DNA from: Stenomitos rutilans HA7619-LM2 | Lineage (GTDB): Bacteria; Cyanobacteriota; Cyanobacteriia; Leptolyngbyales; Leptolyngbyaceae | NCBI GenBank assembly: GCA_019358945.1 | Contig: JAHHIE010000050.1 | Coordinates: 1-48,926, forward strand | Length of the DNA stretch: 48,926 bases | Direction: 5' to 3' | In this document: one piece after another, positions 1 to 9,314 of the stretch | How the letters are laid out: each line of letters opens with the position of its first letter | Numbering within the stretch: position 1 is the first letter of the stretch | Program-made: the position numbers and the translations under genes | The notes under the pieces: generated by a model | The model's database searches: none | Seen by the model: the letters and a program-made list of their open reading frames with translations, nothing else | Told to the model about the DNA's origin: nothing

Positions 1-60
1 AAGCAACAGAGGTTCAAAAATTTCCCATTCTGCGTCAGTCAGACTGCTCGAATAGCTCAT
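1..60 (-). CDS. IS5-family transposase, N-terminal fragment (runs off the edge)
   Basis: An ATG at 60 on the minus strand opens MSYSSSLTDAEWEIFEPLLL, the usual start of IS5-family DDE transposases of cyanobacteria. Only 20 residues remain before base 1. The matching C-terminus, on the same strand, is at 48821-48926. About 200 central residues, including the DDE catalytic positions, are absent, so activity cannot be judged. If bases 48926 and 1 were joined directly the frame would close at once, so either the assembly broke inside a multicopy IS or this is an internally deleted copy. Confidence 0.72.
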   Translation of the reverse strand, partial: MSYSSSLTDAEWEIFEPLLL

Positions 61-122
61 CGTCATTGGATTAAAGGGTTACGGCTCCCTTAATTTTAAT
101 TATGAAGATGTCAAATTAACTC
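1..122 (-). mobile_element. IS5-type element, transposase-start end (contig edge)
   Basis: This is one end of an insertion sequence cut by the contig edge. Its outer boundary is base 122, next to TATA at 123-126, which also abuts the other end of the element at 48801-48804 and is the likely 4-bp target duplication. Read inward, the terminal repeat is GAGTTAATTTGACATCT, matching GAACCCATTTGAGATCT at 48805-48821 at 12 of 17 positions. The family is inferred from the transposase ends. The inner part of the element is missing from the window. Confidence 0.75.
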
Positions 123-126
123 TATA

Positions 127-218
127 CTGAGCAAATGGCGCTCCAACCGGGTGATACGTTTGAGTTGGTGCTGGGTCGCAAACACATCCAGCTCAAACAA
201 CTGGACTCTGGCGATTGA
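127..218 (+). pseudogene. cyAbrB-type regulator, 3' part split off by the IS
   Basis: The frame ending at TGA 216-218 reads MALQPGDTFELVLGRKHIQL and then KQLDSGD, the C-terminal AbrB-like strand region of cyanobacterial AbrB (cyAbrB) transcription factors (a GDxFEixLGRKHIxLxxL pattern). It has no start of its own. Joined after the TATA duplication to the 5' part at 48516-48804 it gives one uninterrupted frame of 127 codons, a normal cyAbrB size. cyAbrB proteins bind DNA and regulate carbon/nitrogen and other genes in cyanobacteria. This copy is inactivated by the insertion. Confidence 0.72.
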
Positions 219-374
219 AGCAAGACCGCTGGTTCGTTGCCAGGCGACGCCGTGGTCCAACGTGTTGACCCTTTTGCAACTTAGACATTGCTGCTAGGCA
301 AAGCCGAACAATCTGAGGCGGCGTGAAAAGGAGGCAGACTGCTCTCAAGCACCATAATTTACCTATATTCATTC

Positions 375-1760
375 TTAACTCATTGAAGCTTCGGGATGCG
401 GTTCTGGTTTCTGCTGGACAACCCATTCTTCAAACAAACGTGCCCCAATTGCCCATGACTCATCAGCCACCTTCTGAATTACTCCAGTGCCGATGAGCAC
501 TTCCAGCGCATCAGCGACTTCACCGTAACTAAACCCAGTTTGTTGTGCTAGGGACTCGGTAGATTCTTGGCGGCATTCAACCAGTGCTCGATAAACCGCT
601 CGCTCTGTATCTCCTAGACTGTAAGGACGCTGTGGGTCATGCCACCAGGCAGAAAAATCGCGATCGTGCTGCCTCAGGAGTTCATGCTTCAGACTCTCTA
701 CTGAGTGGTGATCTTTTTGGTAAGCATCGAAAAGACAATTGAGCAGTTGTTGCGTCAGGTAGGGGTGCCCGCCTGCCCACTCGGTGACTGTCCTAATATC
801 GGCCTCAGCCAACTCCAAGCTTTCTTCCTGACAGCGTTGCTCAATGAGCGCCTGAGTCTCTGCCGGAGTCAAGGCAGTCAGCCAGTCTACCTCAGCGATA
901 TTGAGTAAGGGGGAGCCAACTGCTTGCTGATAATCTTTCAAGTTGCGGTAGCCAGAAAACAGAAAGCCGATAAAGGGTTTGAGGGCAGTGTCCGTATCCT
1001 TTAAGCCACGCAAATAGCTCCAGGCATCATTGGCCCAACTCTGACTGACCACAAATTCTGACCCATCTAAAAGAAAGCACACGCCATCAAACTGCCATGT
1101 CCGCAGTTCGTTAATCGTTTCTAGTAAGGCCTTGCGAAAGTCATCATGAGGTAGGCGTTTTTCATAGCTCGGATTTTTAACATTGACTTTCAGATTGATC
1201 GTGCTCAGAAAGCCCACGGTCACTTCCCCACCTGCAACCTGGCTTAGGAATTGGCGGTACTGCTCGCGTAGTGCAGCAACGGGTACCGATCGCCATCGGT
1301 TCATGGCCTCTCGCAAACGGGCAATCAATAGATAACGAAAACTGTCCAGGTCTTTGGGTTGCTCAACTTGCAAGCTCATAAAGACTGGAAAGGCTCGGGT
1401 TTCGTCTGGCCTTGCCTGCTTTTGAGGAGAACTGGTTTGCTCCGATGTGGACTGGGGAGCCAACTTGGCGAAGGTTGGAAAGAGCTTTTGTACCCAGCCA
1501 GTGCGGGCTTTGGCTGCTGCTAGCTGATTAGCTGGCTCAGCGGAGTGCGCCGCTTTATTAGTGTCCAGCTTCAGCAGATTCCACTCTACTGCTCTTAAAA
1601 GACTGGTTTTGCCAACCCGTCGTCCCCCCAACAGGATTCTGACCTGGAATGGCGAGCGCTGCACAGCTGCCAGCAGGTGATTGCGTCCAAAAAAATAAGG
1701 TGGGTCGGTAATGGTGACTCGAAAGTTGTCAAACGGACGTTGTTCTAGTGAATCTGCCAT
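375..1760 (-). CDS. AAA/STAND-like P-loop ATPase with C-terminal winged helix
   Basis: A soluble protein of 461 residues from the chosen start. It opens with a FGRNHLL motif, typical of the entry to ORC/STAND-type ATPase domains, followed by Walker A GGRRVGKTSLL (about residues 45-55) and a Walker-B-like VCFLLDGSEF stretch. The last 90 residues look like a winged helix (TERAVYRALVE, then SYGEVADALEVLIGTGVI). I chose ATG 1760 because it has a strong GAGGAGG ribosome site 9 bases upstream; a more upstream in-frame start at 1799 would overlap the preceding gene by 55 bases. It overlaps gene 1745-4807 by 16 bases, so the two are probably co-translated and act together. The substrate is unknown. 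Confidence 0.75.
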   Translation of the reverse strand: MADSLEQRPFDNFRVTITDPPYFFGRNHLLAAVQRSPFQVRILLGGRRVGKTSLLRAVEWNLLKLDTNKAAHSAEPANQLAAAKARTGWVQKLFPTFAKLAPQSTSEQTSSPQKQARPDETRAFPVFMSLQVEQPKDLDSFRYLLIARLREAMNRWRSVPVAALREQYRQFLSQVAGGEVTVGFLSTINLKVNVKNPSYEKRLPHDDFRKALLETINELRTWQFDGVCFLLDGSEFVVSQSWANDAWSYLRGLKDTDTALKPFIGFLFSGYRNLKDYQQAVGSPLLNIAEVDWLTALTPAETQALIEQRCQEESLELAEADIRTVTEWAGGHPYLTQQLLNCLFDAYQKDHHSVESLKHELLRQHDRDFSAWWHDPQRPYSLGDTERAVYRALVECRQESTESLAQQTGFSYGEVADALEVLIGTGVIQKVADESWAIGARLFEEWVVQQKPEPHPEASMS

Positions 1761-4700
1761 TTGCGGATTTCCTCCTCTCCCATTTCCATTTGCAACCAAC
1801 GAGATAGTAAGGGCACATGGCTGCGGTAATAGTCATTGTCTTTTGTTTCCACACGCAGCACCAAACCTACTTTTTCTAGCCAAAGTAACGCATCCAGAGA
1901 TTGGCTCTCAGTCAACAGGTTGTTGAGACGAGCTTGCAGGTCTTGTTCTGTAACACCATTATCCAGATCTAAGTTACAGGCAAGTAGCTTTAGCACTGCC
2001 ATTGCAGCTTCAAAGTTGCGTTTTTTCAGATCTGCCCAGATATTTTGACTAAAGTAATCTTTGAGGATGCTGGAATAAGCAAAGGGCCGTTTGATATAGC
2101 GTTGAGCGTTCACCTCAGAAATTTGTCCGCCGTCTTGCTCTACCACTTTGGCGCAGAGAAGGCTGGCGAGTTGCCGGGAAATGAATGGATGTCCACCACT
2201 ATCTTGATGGATTAGGGTAAGGGTCTCTGGATCAAACGATCGCCCCATTAAGCGGCTAATATCCATCAGCATTGTCTGGGTCTCTTCGGTTGAAAAGGGA
2301 GAGAGAAAGACTTCCTTAAAGAAACTAAAGACTGGATTGGTGGGAACGCCCTCCTGTTGCCACTGGTTGATACGATTGCAGTCTGGGTGAACATCTGCCA
2401 CTAGCAATCCGAGTTGGCGTTGGTCCTGACTCAGTGCCCGTAAACTCCCAAAGAACGCATTAAATTCTTCAACTTTTGCTGTAGGGTCGGTTGGCGTTGG
2501 CAGAATGCGCTCAATTTCATCCAGGAACAGCAGGAGCGGTGGTTCGTAGCCTACTTGGGTGAGTGCTTGGATCATCTTGCCAATGCGCTGGATAAATTCA
2601 GTCGTTAAGGCAGTCGCCGGCATTTCCAGTGAGAATGGTTCAAGGTTGAGCGTGGTTGTTTTGTCACGCTCTCGTAGTAGCAATGAAAGCTGCCGCAGAA
2701 TTTCATTGAATAACTCGGCCCCATAGCGAGGCTTGCCGCCATAGGGTTGCAGATCCAGGTGCACCACTGGATGCTGCCGCAGAGAAAAGCCGAGTTGCAG
2801 CAGGATGGAGGTTTTACCGGATTTTCGGAGTCCAAACAAACCCACTCCCTGCTTGCGGAGTAACTCTTCTTCGAGACGGTGCAGGAGGTCTGTGCGCCCA
2901 AAAAAGGAAAGGGTATCGCCAATGGCGTTGCGATCGTCAAACAAGTCAGCACCGGGCAAGTAGCGATCAGCGTACTGCGCTAGCAAGCCTGCACAGGCAG
3001 CAGGGTCGGTAACGGCTTTTTCCACCGCAGCCAGAGGGATTGGAATTAACACAAATTGATCGCGTAAGCGTACTTCCGCCATCCGCACTCGAAACAGCGT
3101 GTCTGGAGCTTCCTGGTAGAGTAAAACTCCGGCTTGTTTTTGGAGTCCGCCACCCATTTTCTCTCCAGCTTGCATTAGCTCTGTGACATCTTGAGCAGTG
3201 GGTGTGTCGATCGCCAGTAAAACGGGAAAAGGAGCTAGAGCTTTCAGCCGACCCACTGCACTGATAACCCGCAGACTGCGCTTACCGTCTTGCTTAGCCG
3301 TTGCACCTGCTTGTTCCAGAAATTGCTTGGCAATCAGAAGCCACTGGTTGAACACGTCCCGCTCTTGTCGGGCAGTGACGATCGCCCGACTAAACCGCAG
3401 CAATACCACTGGACGTAGCCAGAATAAGACAAAGGCTCCCACCACCAGCAAAGCTAGACCAATCAAAAGAATCTGGACGGCAATCCCCAAGAAAAGTGCG
3501 CTTTTCTGTGCCTGGATGGTATCGATCGTGCGCCGGATTGGTGTCATCATTTCTGCGGGAAACCGCGATCTTCCCCCAGCCAGTGGATTCAAGGGGTCAG
3601 AGGCTTCCATGATGCTTCTAGCCTGGGTTAAGGCATCTAATGCCTGATTCATCTCCGACAAAGAGAGCCGACTATCAAAATTAATTCCATTCCCAATGGG
3701 ATCAGGATTAACTTGATCCTGGATCTCTCCAGAGATTTTTCCAAGCGTAGCAGCGGCACTATTGCGAACTCGTTCATCATTGCTTTTGAGCGATGCAGTT
3801 AAGGCTGGGGCACTTGATAATCCCATCTGTGACAGGGCAAAAATTGCGCCTTCACGGACAGGCTTATTGTCATCCTGAAAGGACTCGATCAAGTTTGGAA
3901 TGGAAATTTTTGCTATAGCACCCATCTCACCCAGGGCATAGGCACTCTCACTGCGTACTTTTACATCCTGGCTCTTGTCATTCAATGTCTTGAGCAAGTT
4001 AGGGATCGCCGCTGAACCGACTTTGCTCAAGGCGAAGGTGGTTCTTTGACGTACCACGGCATCACGATCGTTGAGAGCCATAATCAAAGCAGGAATGGCG
4101 GAATTCGCTGATTTCCCAATCTCACCGAGAGCATGAGCTGAGCTTGCCCGAATTTGCCAGTTGGGATGCTGAAGCGCCTGCACCATTATTGGAACGGCGG
4201 TTTGTGCATCTACCCCGATTTGCCCTAAGGCTTCGATCACTTGTTGCTGGACTGCTAAATTACTCTCTTGCGATACCTGAATCAATGCTGGAACGGCTGC
4301 TTTTGCAGTCGAGCCGATGAGCCCAAGCGCCAAGGCCGCATTCAGCCGAACCTCTGCATTGCGATCTTTTAGTGCCTCCGTCAGTGCAGGGACAGCAGGA
4401 GAACCGATTTGACTCAGGGCGATTGCAGCCTCACGCCGAAGCCCATCGTCCTTTCCTCTCAGAACCCCGACCAGAGCCGGAACCGTAATTTCTGGCTTTG
4501 CCTGCACCTTGCCTAACGCGCTGACAGCACTGAAACGCACCAGTGCATCTTCATCTTTCAACGCCTCCACCAACTCAGGGACGCTATCCCTAGCTGACGG
4601 TTCAGTTTTGCCCAGATTGGCTGCAGCAATGCGGCGAGTTGCTGCATTCTTGTCTCGAAGTTGTTGTGTGTAAAGAGAAGCTTCGGAGCTTTGTGGAGCA

Positions 4701-4807
4701 GACCCACAACCACTGGGAGCTAGCAGCACAGCTAGCAAGAACCCTACACAGACGAACCTGAATATTTGGATCAATCGTCGCCTCATCTGCTTCACCGTAG
4801 CCCCCAT
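1745..4807 (-). CDS. HEAT-repeat lipoprotein with membrane span and cytoplasmic P-loop ATPase domain
   Basis: The 1020-residue product begins with a basic hydrophobic signal ending in a lipobox-like APSGC (Cys 34). Residues about 45-370 form HEAT/PBS-lyase-like repeats of about 35 residues (vPaLieaLkd.ds.VR..Aa.ALG.iG). A long hydrophobic span lies near residues 434-462 and is followed by basic residues. The C-terminal half holds Walker A GLRKSGKTSILLQL (about 652-665), a LLFLDEIERILP Walker B and a GGHPFISRQL sensor-like motif, as in STAND/ORC-type ATPases. The predicted topology puts the HEAT part outside the cytoplasm and the ATPase inside. The start could also be ATG 4786. It is first of a coupled pair with 375-1760. 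A sensory or defence role is inference. Confidence 0.75.
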   Translation of the reverse strand: MGATVKQMRRRLIQIFRFVCVGFLLAVLLAPSGCGSAPQSSEASLYTQQLRDKNAATRRIAAANLGKTEPSARDSVPELVEALKDEDALVRFSAVSALGKVQAKPEITVPALVGVLRGKDDGLRREAAIALSQIGSPAVPALTEALKDRNAEVRLNAALALGLIGSTAKAAVPALIQVSQESNLAVQQQVIEALGQIGVDAQTAVPIMVQALQHPNWQIRASSAHALGEIGKSANSAIPALIMALNDRDAVVRQRTTFALSKVGSAAIPNLLKTLNDKSQDVKVRSESAYALGEMGAIAKISIPNLIESFQDDNKPVREGAIFALSQMGLSSAPALTASLKSNDERVRNSAAATLGKISGEIQDQVNPDPIGNGINFDSRLSLSEMNQALDALTQARSIMEASDPLNPLAGGRSRFPAEMMTPIRRTIDTIQAQKSALFLGIAVQILLIGLALLVVGAFVLFWLRPVVLLRFSRAIVTARQERDVFNQWLLIAKQFLEQAGATAKQDGKRSLRVISAVGRLKALAPFPVLLAIDTPTAQDVTELMQAGEKMGGGLQKQAGVLLYQEAPDTLFRVRMAEVRLRDQFVLIPIPLAAVEKAVTDPAACAGLLAQYADRYLPGADLFDDRNAIGDTLSFFGRTDLLHRLEEELLRKQGVGLFGLRKSGKTSILLQLGFSLRQHPVVHLDLQPYGGKPRYGAELFNEILRQLSLLLRERDKTTTLNLEPFSLEMPATALTTEFIQRIGKMIQALTQVGYEPPLLLFLDEIERILPTPTDPTAKVEEFNAFFGSLRALSQDQRQLGLLVADVHPDCNRINQWQQEGVPTNPVFSFFKEVFLSPFSTEETQTMLMDISRLMGRSFDPETLTLIHQDSGGHPFISRQLASLLCAKVVEQDGGQISEVNAQRYIKRPFAYSSILKDYFSQNIWADLKKRNFEAAMAVLKLLACNLDLDNGVTEQDLQARLNNLLTESQSLDALLWLEKVGLVLRVETKDNDYYRSHVPLLSRWLQMEMGEEEIRKWQIH

Positions 4808-4867
4808 TAGTAGTCAATCAAATTTAGAATTTTGTGGAACGAGCATGGCATGGAATCATGCTTCGAC

Positions 4868-6361
4868 TTAAGGCACGGGAGTTGGGTTTGACTGCTTCGG
4901 CTTGAAGCTGTACTGCAGGCGATCGCCAGGAGCATATTGAAGAGGGCTATGGGGATCATTCCTAAATTTCATCCAATCTAATTCTTTGCCAAATGAAATC
5001 GAGGCTGTACCATCAGGAGCAAGCTGATAAAGCCACTGAGCATCTCGGCAAATAGAGGACTCAATGCCGGGAATCTGTTTGGGTAAGCTGCTCTGTCTGC
5101 GGGCAGCTTCCTTCACTTGTAAAACTTTTTGAGTGAGTTCAAAGCGCAGCGCGGCTTTGCCCACCTTATGCCACTGATTCACCCAAGCTGGACCCAGATA
5201 TGGATTCCACCAAGCAGAAGCAATTCCAGGTTGTTTGGAAAATGTATCCGGATCAAAAGCACAGAAATCTTGTTCCGGCAGTTTCAGCACGAGTTGTCTC
5301 ATGCGATCGAAGTAATCAACGGCTGCAAGGCGTAAATAGGGTTTAAAGACCAGATCGGAGAGTGAAATGAACCATTGGGGGTAAGGATTAGAAGAACTAT
5401 CAGACAACTCGAACACTGGGAGAGATTTGAAGAAGGAAAGTGCAGGATACTTTCTCGCCGATACAAATAAAAAAGCCTCACTGTAAAGCCCTTTGAGAAA
5501 AGACTGAGGTAAATCGTATTTGTTAAAGCGGTTCAGTCGCTCTTGCCATGCAGTCGGAAGTTCCTGCATCTTCCGCATCACTGAAGCCTGCCAGCTGGAG
5601 TTGATAATAACAACGAGTTGAGCAATTAAAGTCGGTTGTTCCTGTAAAGCCTGATTCAACTTCCAGGACACTTCCAGGGTCTCAAGCGCTGCTTGCAGTT
5701 GCCCCTGACGAGTCTTGTCCAAAATATCAACCACAAGAATCTTTTGGAGATTAGCAACACTAAGAAAGCTAGGCAGTGCAATACCAATATCTCCGACTGC
5801 TCTTATATATGACATTTCCCATCGTGGCAACTCGCTACTTAAGATATGAGTGCGAACTGCCTCCAGTTCTATTGCATGTTCAACCAGGTATTGGTGAATA
5901 TTTTCTGGTGGAGCATCAATCTTGTCATTGGGCTGCTTAAATTGGCTATCCAGATAGCGACTCAAGTCTTTTCCGAGCGTCTCCACAAACGATTTTTGAT
6001 CAGCTTTGGGCGTTGGAAGATGCAAATAGCGAGTTGGAGTCACTTTGGTTCCCAAAATTTTGCCAAAGCCCAAACCAGTACTTAACTCTTCTAGCTTGAG
6101 GGCTGAGTTATTCGTTTCAGTGGTAGGAAACTGTTGAATATACTGTTCGACCGCCTGATCAACCCTCTTCTCTTGTTGAGCCGCAAGCAAATTTCCACCA
6201 ATGACCCAGATTGCCAGCAGACCAATAACCACAGGAGTTACCCAGCGGAGTATCTTAAAGAGATGGATTAACAGTCTCTGAAGTAGTTTGAGCAGCTTTC
6301 GCCCTAAATGTCCTGATTCAGTCAGAGGACGCTTTGGAGAGGCAGGTAATTGTTGCCGCAT
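4868..6361 (-). CDS. Uncharacterised protein with one N-terminal membrane span
   Basis: I do not recognise this family. The protein has a basic, Leu-rich N-terminus, one strong membrane helix near residues 37-60 (VTPVVIGLLAIWVIGGNLLAA) and about 430 mostly helical residues without an evident catalytic motif; the C-terminal tail is Pro-rich. The sequence suggests a membrane anchor with an extracytoplasmic domain. ATG 6361 has a GGGGTGA ribosome site 5 bases upstream; a GTG at 6367 is an alternative. It is encoded upstream of and co-oriented with the HEAT lipoprotein gene (gap about 60 bases), which suggests one membrane-associated unit of three genes. Confidence 0.6.
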   Translation of the reverse strand: MRQQLPASPKRPLTESGHLGRKLLKLLQRLLIHLFKILRWVTPVVIGLLAIWVIGGNLLAAQQEKRVDQAVEQYIQQFPTTETNNSALKLEELSTGLGFGKILGTKVTPTRYLHLPTPKADQKSFVETLGKDLSRYLDSQFKQPNDKIDAPPENIHQYLVEHAIELEAVRTHILSSELPRWEMSYIRAVGDIGIALPSFLSVANLQKILVVDILDKTRQGQLQAALETLEVSWKLNQALQEQPTLIAQLVVIINSSWQASVMRKMQELPTAWQERLNRFNKYDLPQSFLKGLYSEAFLFVSARKYPALSFFKSLPVFELSDSSSNPYPQWFISLSDLVFKPYLRLAAVDYFDRMRQLVLKLPEQDFCAFDPDTFSKQPGIASAWWNPYLGPAWVNQWHKVGKAALRFELTQKVLQVKEAARRQSSLPKQIPGIESSICRDAQWLYQLAPDGTASISFGKELDWMKFRNDPHSPLQYAPGDRLQYSFKPKQSNPTPVP

Positions 6362-6866
6362 ATTCACTCACCCCAGAGGACTGTTTCACCCTTCTAGTTC
6401 TACCTGTTTTCTCTATGGCGAAACCAAAACTTCAGGCTTTGCAATCTCGGCCTGTTCTGCTAGTTCTGCAATCGCAACTGCAGCTATTGCCTAAGCACTT
6501 TCTGCCCATTAGTATGCCGAAGCGCTGTTTGGATGCCTGCTGCTAAAGCTACCTGGGCAGCGGGTCAAAATCAATTGCTTAGCGAGTATCGGCAAAGCTG
6601 AAGCACTCCAAAGCTTATGCGCTCGGAATGCAAGAGGAGGACTACGTCGTTTGACTGGAGGGGCAGAAGTCACTCCCCTTTTTACCTTCCGCTCTACTGC
6701 CGGGCCCGCAGTAGGGCGCGTAACAATTTAGAGTTGTGCAAAGCTAAGCAAACAGCGGTTGCTCGATGCTCCCAGCGGTCGGTTCGCTGGCGACATGCGG
6801 TTGCAGGGTGCAGCCTGACCTAATGGCACAAAGGCGATCGCTCTGCGGCTACCCAGTTGGTTCGGG
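6362..6866. other. Intergenic region, no convincing gene
   Basis: About 500 bases between the membrane-protein gene and the 3' end of the NACHT gene. Short open frames on the plus strand (for example from 6415) have no recognisable sequence or good ribosome site. GC-rich patches near 6700-6720 and 6770-6850 could be remnants of degraded coding sequence. No RNA gene or strong terminator was seen. Confidence 0.4.
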
Positions 6867-9314
6867 TCACTGGCGCTCGGCAAGCGGTAGCAGTAGGGTT
6901 GCTGCAATTTCCTGTCTCAACTGAGCGCTGCTATTCGTACTTTCCAGGCAATCTGCTAGCAGTTTGTTGGCCTCGTAGTATTGCTGCAATTGCTCTTTTT
7001 GAGCCTCACTAAATTGCCAATCATGCCCAAGATTGCGGTACTGGCACATCACGGTCCGGAGCTGCTCGATCCAGGCTTGCCCATTCACTGTCCACCACTG
7101 TCGAAAAGACTCCCCATGCTCGTGGGACATCGCCGGTAACTGGTCTTTGACCTGTTGCAACTGGCGCTGCAAGGCGGGCAAGCGGGCACAGGCGCAGGCA
7201 AGGTTGAGGGTGTCGTCAAGCTCATAGGTACGTCCAAAAAAGAGGGCGCTCTCAAGCTCGAACGCGAAATCGAGGGCAAGGTCGAGGGCGAGGTCGAGGG
7301 CGAGGTCAAGAGCGAGGTCGAGGGTAACCTTGAGGGTAAGATCGTTGGTAGGGGCGAGGGTGAGGTTGAGCTCGCAAGCACGTCCAAGGACGTAGTAGAG
7401 AGCAGGAGTGAGGGAGAGCTTGAGATCGCGCGTGCAGGTTTCGAGGTTGTGAATGACAGGATCGGTGTCAAGAGCGAGGGTGAGCTGGAGGTTGAGGTGG
7501 AAAGCCAGCCCAAAGTAGAGGGCGCGTAGGGCGACAGGCTGGTCGCTGGACTCGATCGAAGTTGCTTTAGCGTCTACCCAGGTGAGAAACTGTTGCAGTT
7601 TTGCATCGCCTGCCAAGAGTCCATCGATGCGCCGCTTCATCAGGCCTAGCAACTCATCAGCGGTTGGGAGCATTTCCAGCGTCAAGCACAGTACTTCACG
7701 CCAGCGGGGATTGGTGAGCTGGTGGGCGAGTGTGACCAGCGATTGTTGATCAGCAGTTTCGACAAGCTGCCGGGCCGTGAAATACTCGTGGAAGGTGAGG
7801 TGAGCAAAGGAGTAAATCTCGTGGGCACGTTCGATCAAAATGCCATGCTGACGTTCGATCGTGGCCAAGAACGCCTCGATGTCTAAAGCCTCTGGGGTCA
7901 GAGCGTCGTTTGTGGAGTGGAGGCAGTGGGGCAAGACCTGTTTGATTAACCGTGCGGCTGTATCCAGATCAAAGAAGTAGCTGCCTTCGGTAAACGTCGG
8001 GAGCGCCATCTGGCGAAAGAAGGCTTCTCTGCCGCTAGGGGAAAGGGCCTGATAAAACGGTTCCCAACCAGTGTCTGCAAGTTGAGCGCGAGCTTGCAAC
8101 AGTGCCTTAAAGCTATCCCGGTAGAGCTTCCAACGTTGGGTGGGAAAAGCACCCGTGCCTTCAAAGACGAGGCATAGCAAGGTGAGGAGCAGCGGACGGG
8201 TCGCTAAGTCGTGGAGCGGCGGTTGCTCCCTCAGTGCTTGCAGGAATGCTGCTGCTTGACCTGCTTGCTGCTGACGACAAAACCATTGCTCCACAAAGTG
8301 GGCAATTTGCTCCTTATTGAAAGCGGCAACTTCGACTTCGGTGAACGCCTCAAGGGTATACTCACGGACAGCGAGGCGGCAGGTGATGACAAAAGCATTG
8401 CGGCCATAGCGTTCAGCAAACGCTTGGAGATGCCGCACCACTCGGCTGGCGTCGGTTTCGCGGACTTCATCTAAGCCGTCCAGTAAAAGCAGGGCACGTC
8501 CGTGAGACAAGATTGTTTGAATGTTCGTCTGACTGGGCGCAGCAGCCTGACCGTTCACCCCGATCACTGGCGGGATCAAGGTCTGCAGGTATGCCAACAA
8601 ATCGAGTGGACCCTCGGTTTCGGCAAAAGCTTTCAGGGTGATAAACCAAGGCACACAATGTGGGTAAAACGTCCCTTCTACACATTGGAGCGCTAAATGC
8701 TTGAGAAAGGTGGTTTTTCCTGACCCCGGTTGCCCCAGAAGCATCAGCTTGCCATATTGCTGCACCGCTTCCAAGCCAGGCACCGTTTCTTTGACCGTCC
8801 CCAAGCTCAAGCGTTCCATGGTTGGTGCTGCTGCGTCTCGCAGCAAGGCAGCGACTCCTACCCGTCTGCGTCCAGGAATCTTTGCCAAGATCTTGACGTG
8901 GGTGTAAAGGATGCCCAGCGCCATTGGCTGGTTCATGCCCAGCACCCGTATGACGCTACACCGTGACTGAATCAGCGGTTGGATGGCTTGGCGCACCTGC
9001 CCTACCAAGGCATCAAGGTTGTTTTCCTGCTTCCCAGACACTGGCGGTGCAGAAGCCTCCAAGGCTTGATAGCGCTCCAACAACCAATCATGTAGCTTTC
9101 GGTACTTATTAGGTCCTTTACCGGTAAAAGAGAACTTTCTATACACCTCGCTCATGCGGGACGCCAAAGCAGATTCAGAGATCCCGAGGGCTTGGGCAAT
9201 TTCAAGCTTATTGCCGCTGCTATTGACAGTAGCTGTAAAGGCTTCTGCTTGTTCGGGTGAAAGGTCGCGCTGGTGGGCTAATTGAGCTAGGAACTCGCGT
9301 GGGAACGCCTGCAT
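6867..9314 (-). CDS. HTH-NACHT NTPase (NLR-like) with Leu/Asp/Ala repeat C-terminus
   Basis: An 815-residue NLR-like protein. Residues about 1-83 form an N-terminal helix-turn-helix domain (LEIAQALGISESALASRMSE) of the type found at the N-terminus of cyanobacterial conflict-system NTPases. The NACHT domain follows: Walker A LLGQPGSGKTTFLKHLALQC near residue 196 and Walker B ALLLLDGLDEV near 279, with the acidic pair typical of NACHT. After a helical region (FHEYFTARQL near 510) the C-terminus contains a run of LALD units near residues 655-690. NACHT proteins of this kind are known bacterial anti-phage sensors that oligomerise on activation; that role here is inferred from architecture. It is a single gene with a long upstream region. 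Confidence 0.82.
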   Translation of the reverse strand: MQAFPREFLAQLAHQRDLSPEQAEAFTATVNSSGNKLEIAQALGISESALASRMSEVYRKFSFTGKGPNKYRKLHDWLLERYQALEASAPPVSGKQENNLDALVGQVRQAIQPLIQSRCSVIRVLGMNQPMALGILYTHVKILAKIPGRRRVGVAALLRDAAAPTMERLSLGTVKETVPGLEAVQQYGKLMLLGQPGSGKTTFLKHLALQCVEGTFYPHCVPWFITLKAFAETEGPLDLLAYLQTLIPPVIGVNGQAAAPSQTNIQTILSHGRALLLLDGLDEVRETDASRVVRHLQAFAERYGRNAFVITCRLAVREYTLEAFTEVEVAAFNKEQIAHFVEQWFCRQQQAGQAAAFLQALREQPPLHDLATRPLLLTLLCLVFEGTGAFPTQRWKLYRDSFKALLQARAQLADTGWEPFYQALSPSGREAFFRQMALPTFTEGSYFFDLDTAARLIKQVLPHCLHSTNDALTPEALDIEAFLATIERQHGILIERAHEIYSFAHLTFHEYFTARQLVETADQQSLVTLAHQLTNPRWREVLCLTLEMLPTADELLGLMKRRIDGLLAGDAKLQQFLTWVDAKATSIESSDQPVALRALYFGLAFHLNLQLTLALDTDPVIHNLETCTRDLKLSLTPALYYVLGRACELNLTLAPTNDLTLKVTLDLALDLALDLALDLALDFAFELESALFFGRTYELDDTLNLACACARLPALQRQLQQVKDQLPAMSHEHGESFRQWWTVNGQAWIEQLRTVMCQYRNLGHDWQFSEAQKEQLQQYYEANKLLADCLESTNSSAQLRQEIAATLLLPLAERQ
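7253..7345 (-). repeat. Low-complexity 12-bp repeat run coding (LALD)n
   Basis: On the plus strand the units GGTCGAGGGCGA recur with small changes, coding on the minus strand for about five LALD units in the NACHT protein. Such runs change copy number by slippage. The wider block 7230-7510 keeps the same GAGGxTGAG-like composition, so it probably grew from one ancestral unit. Confidence 0.7.

Noticed and set aside
7155-7529. Plus-strand and minus-strand frames with Glu/Gly/Val or Ser/Pro repeats
   Set aside because: These are other-frame readings of the GAGG-rich repeat inside the NACHT gene.
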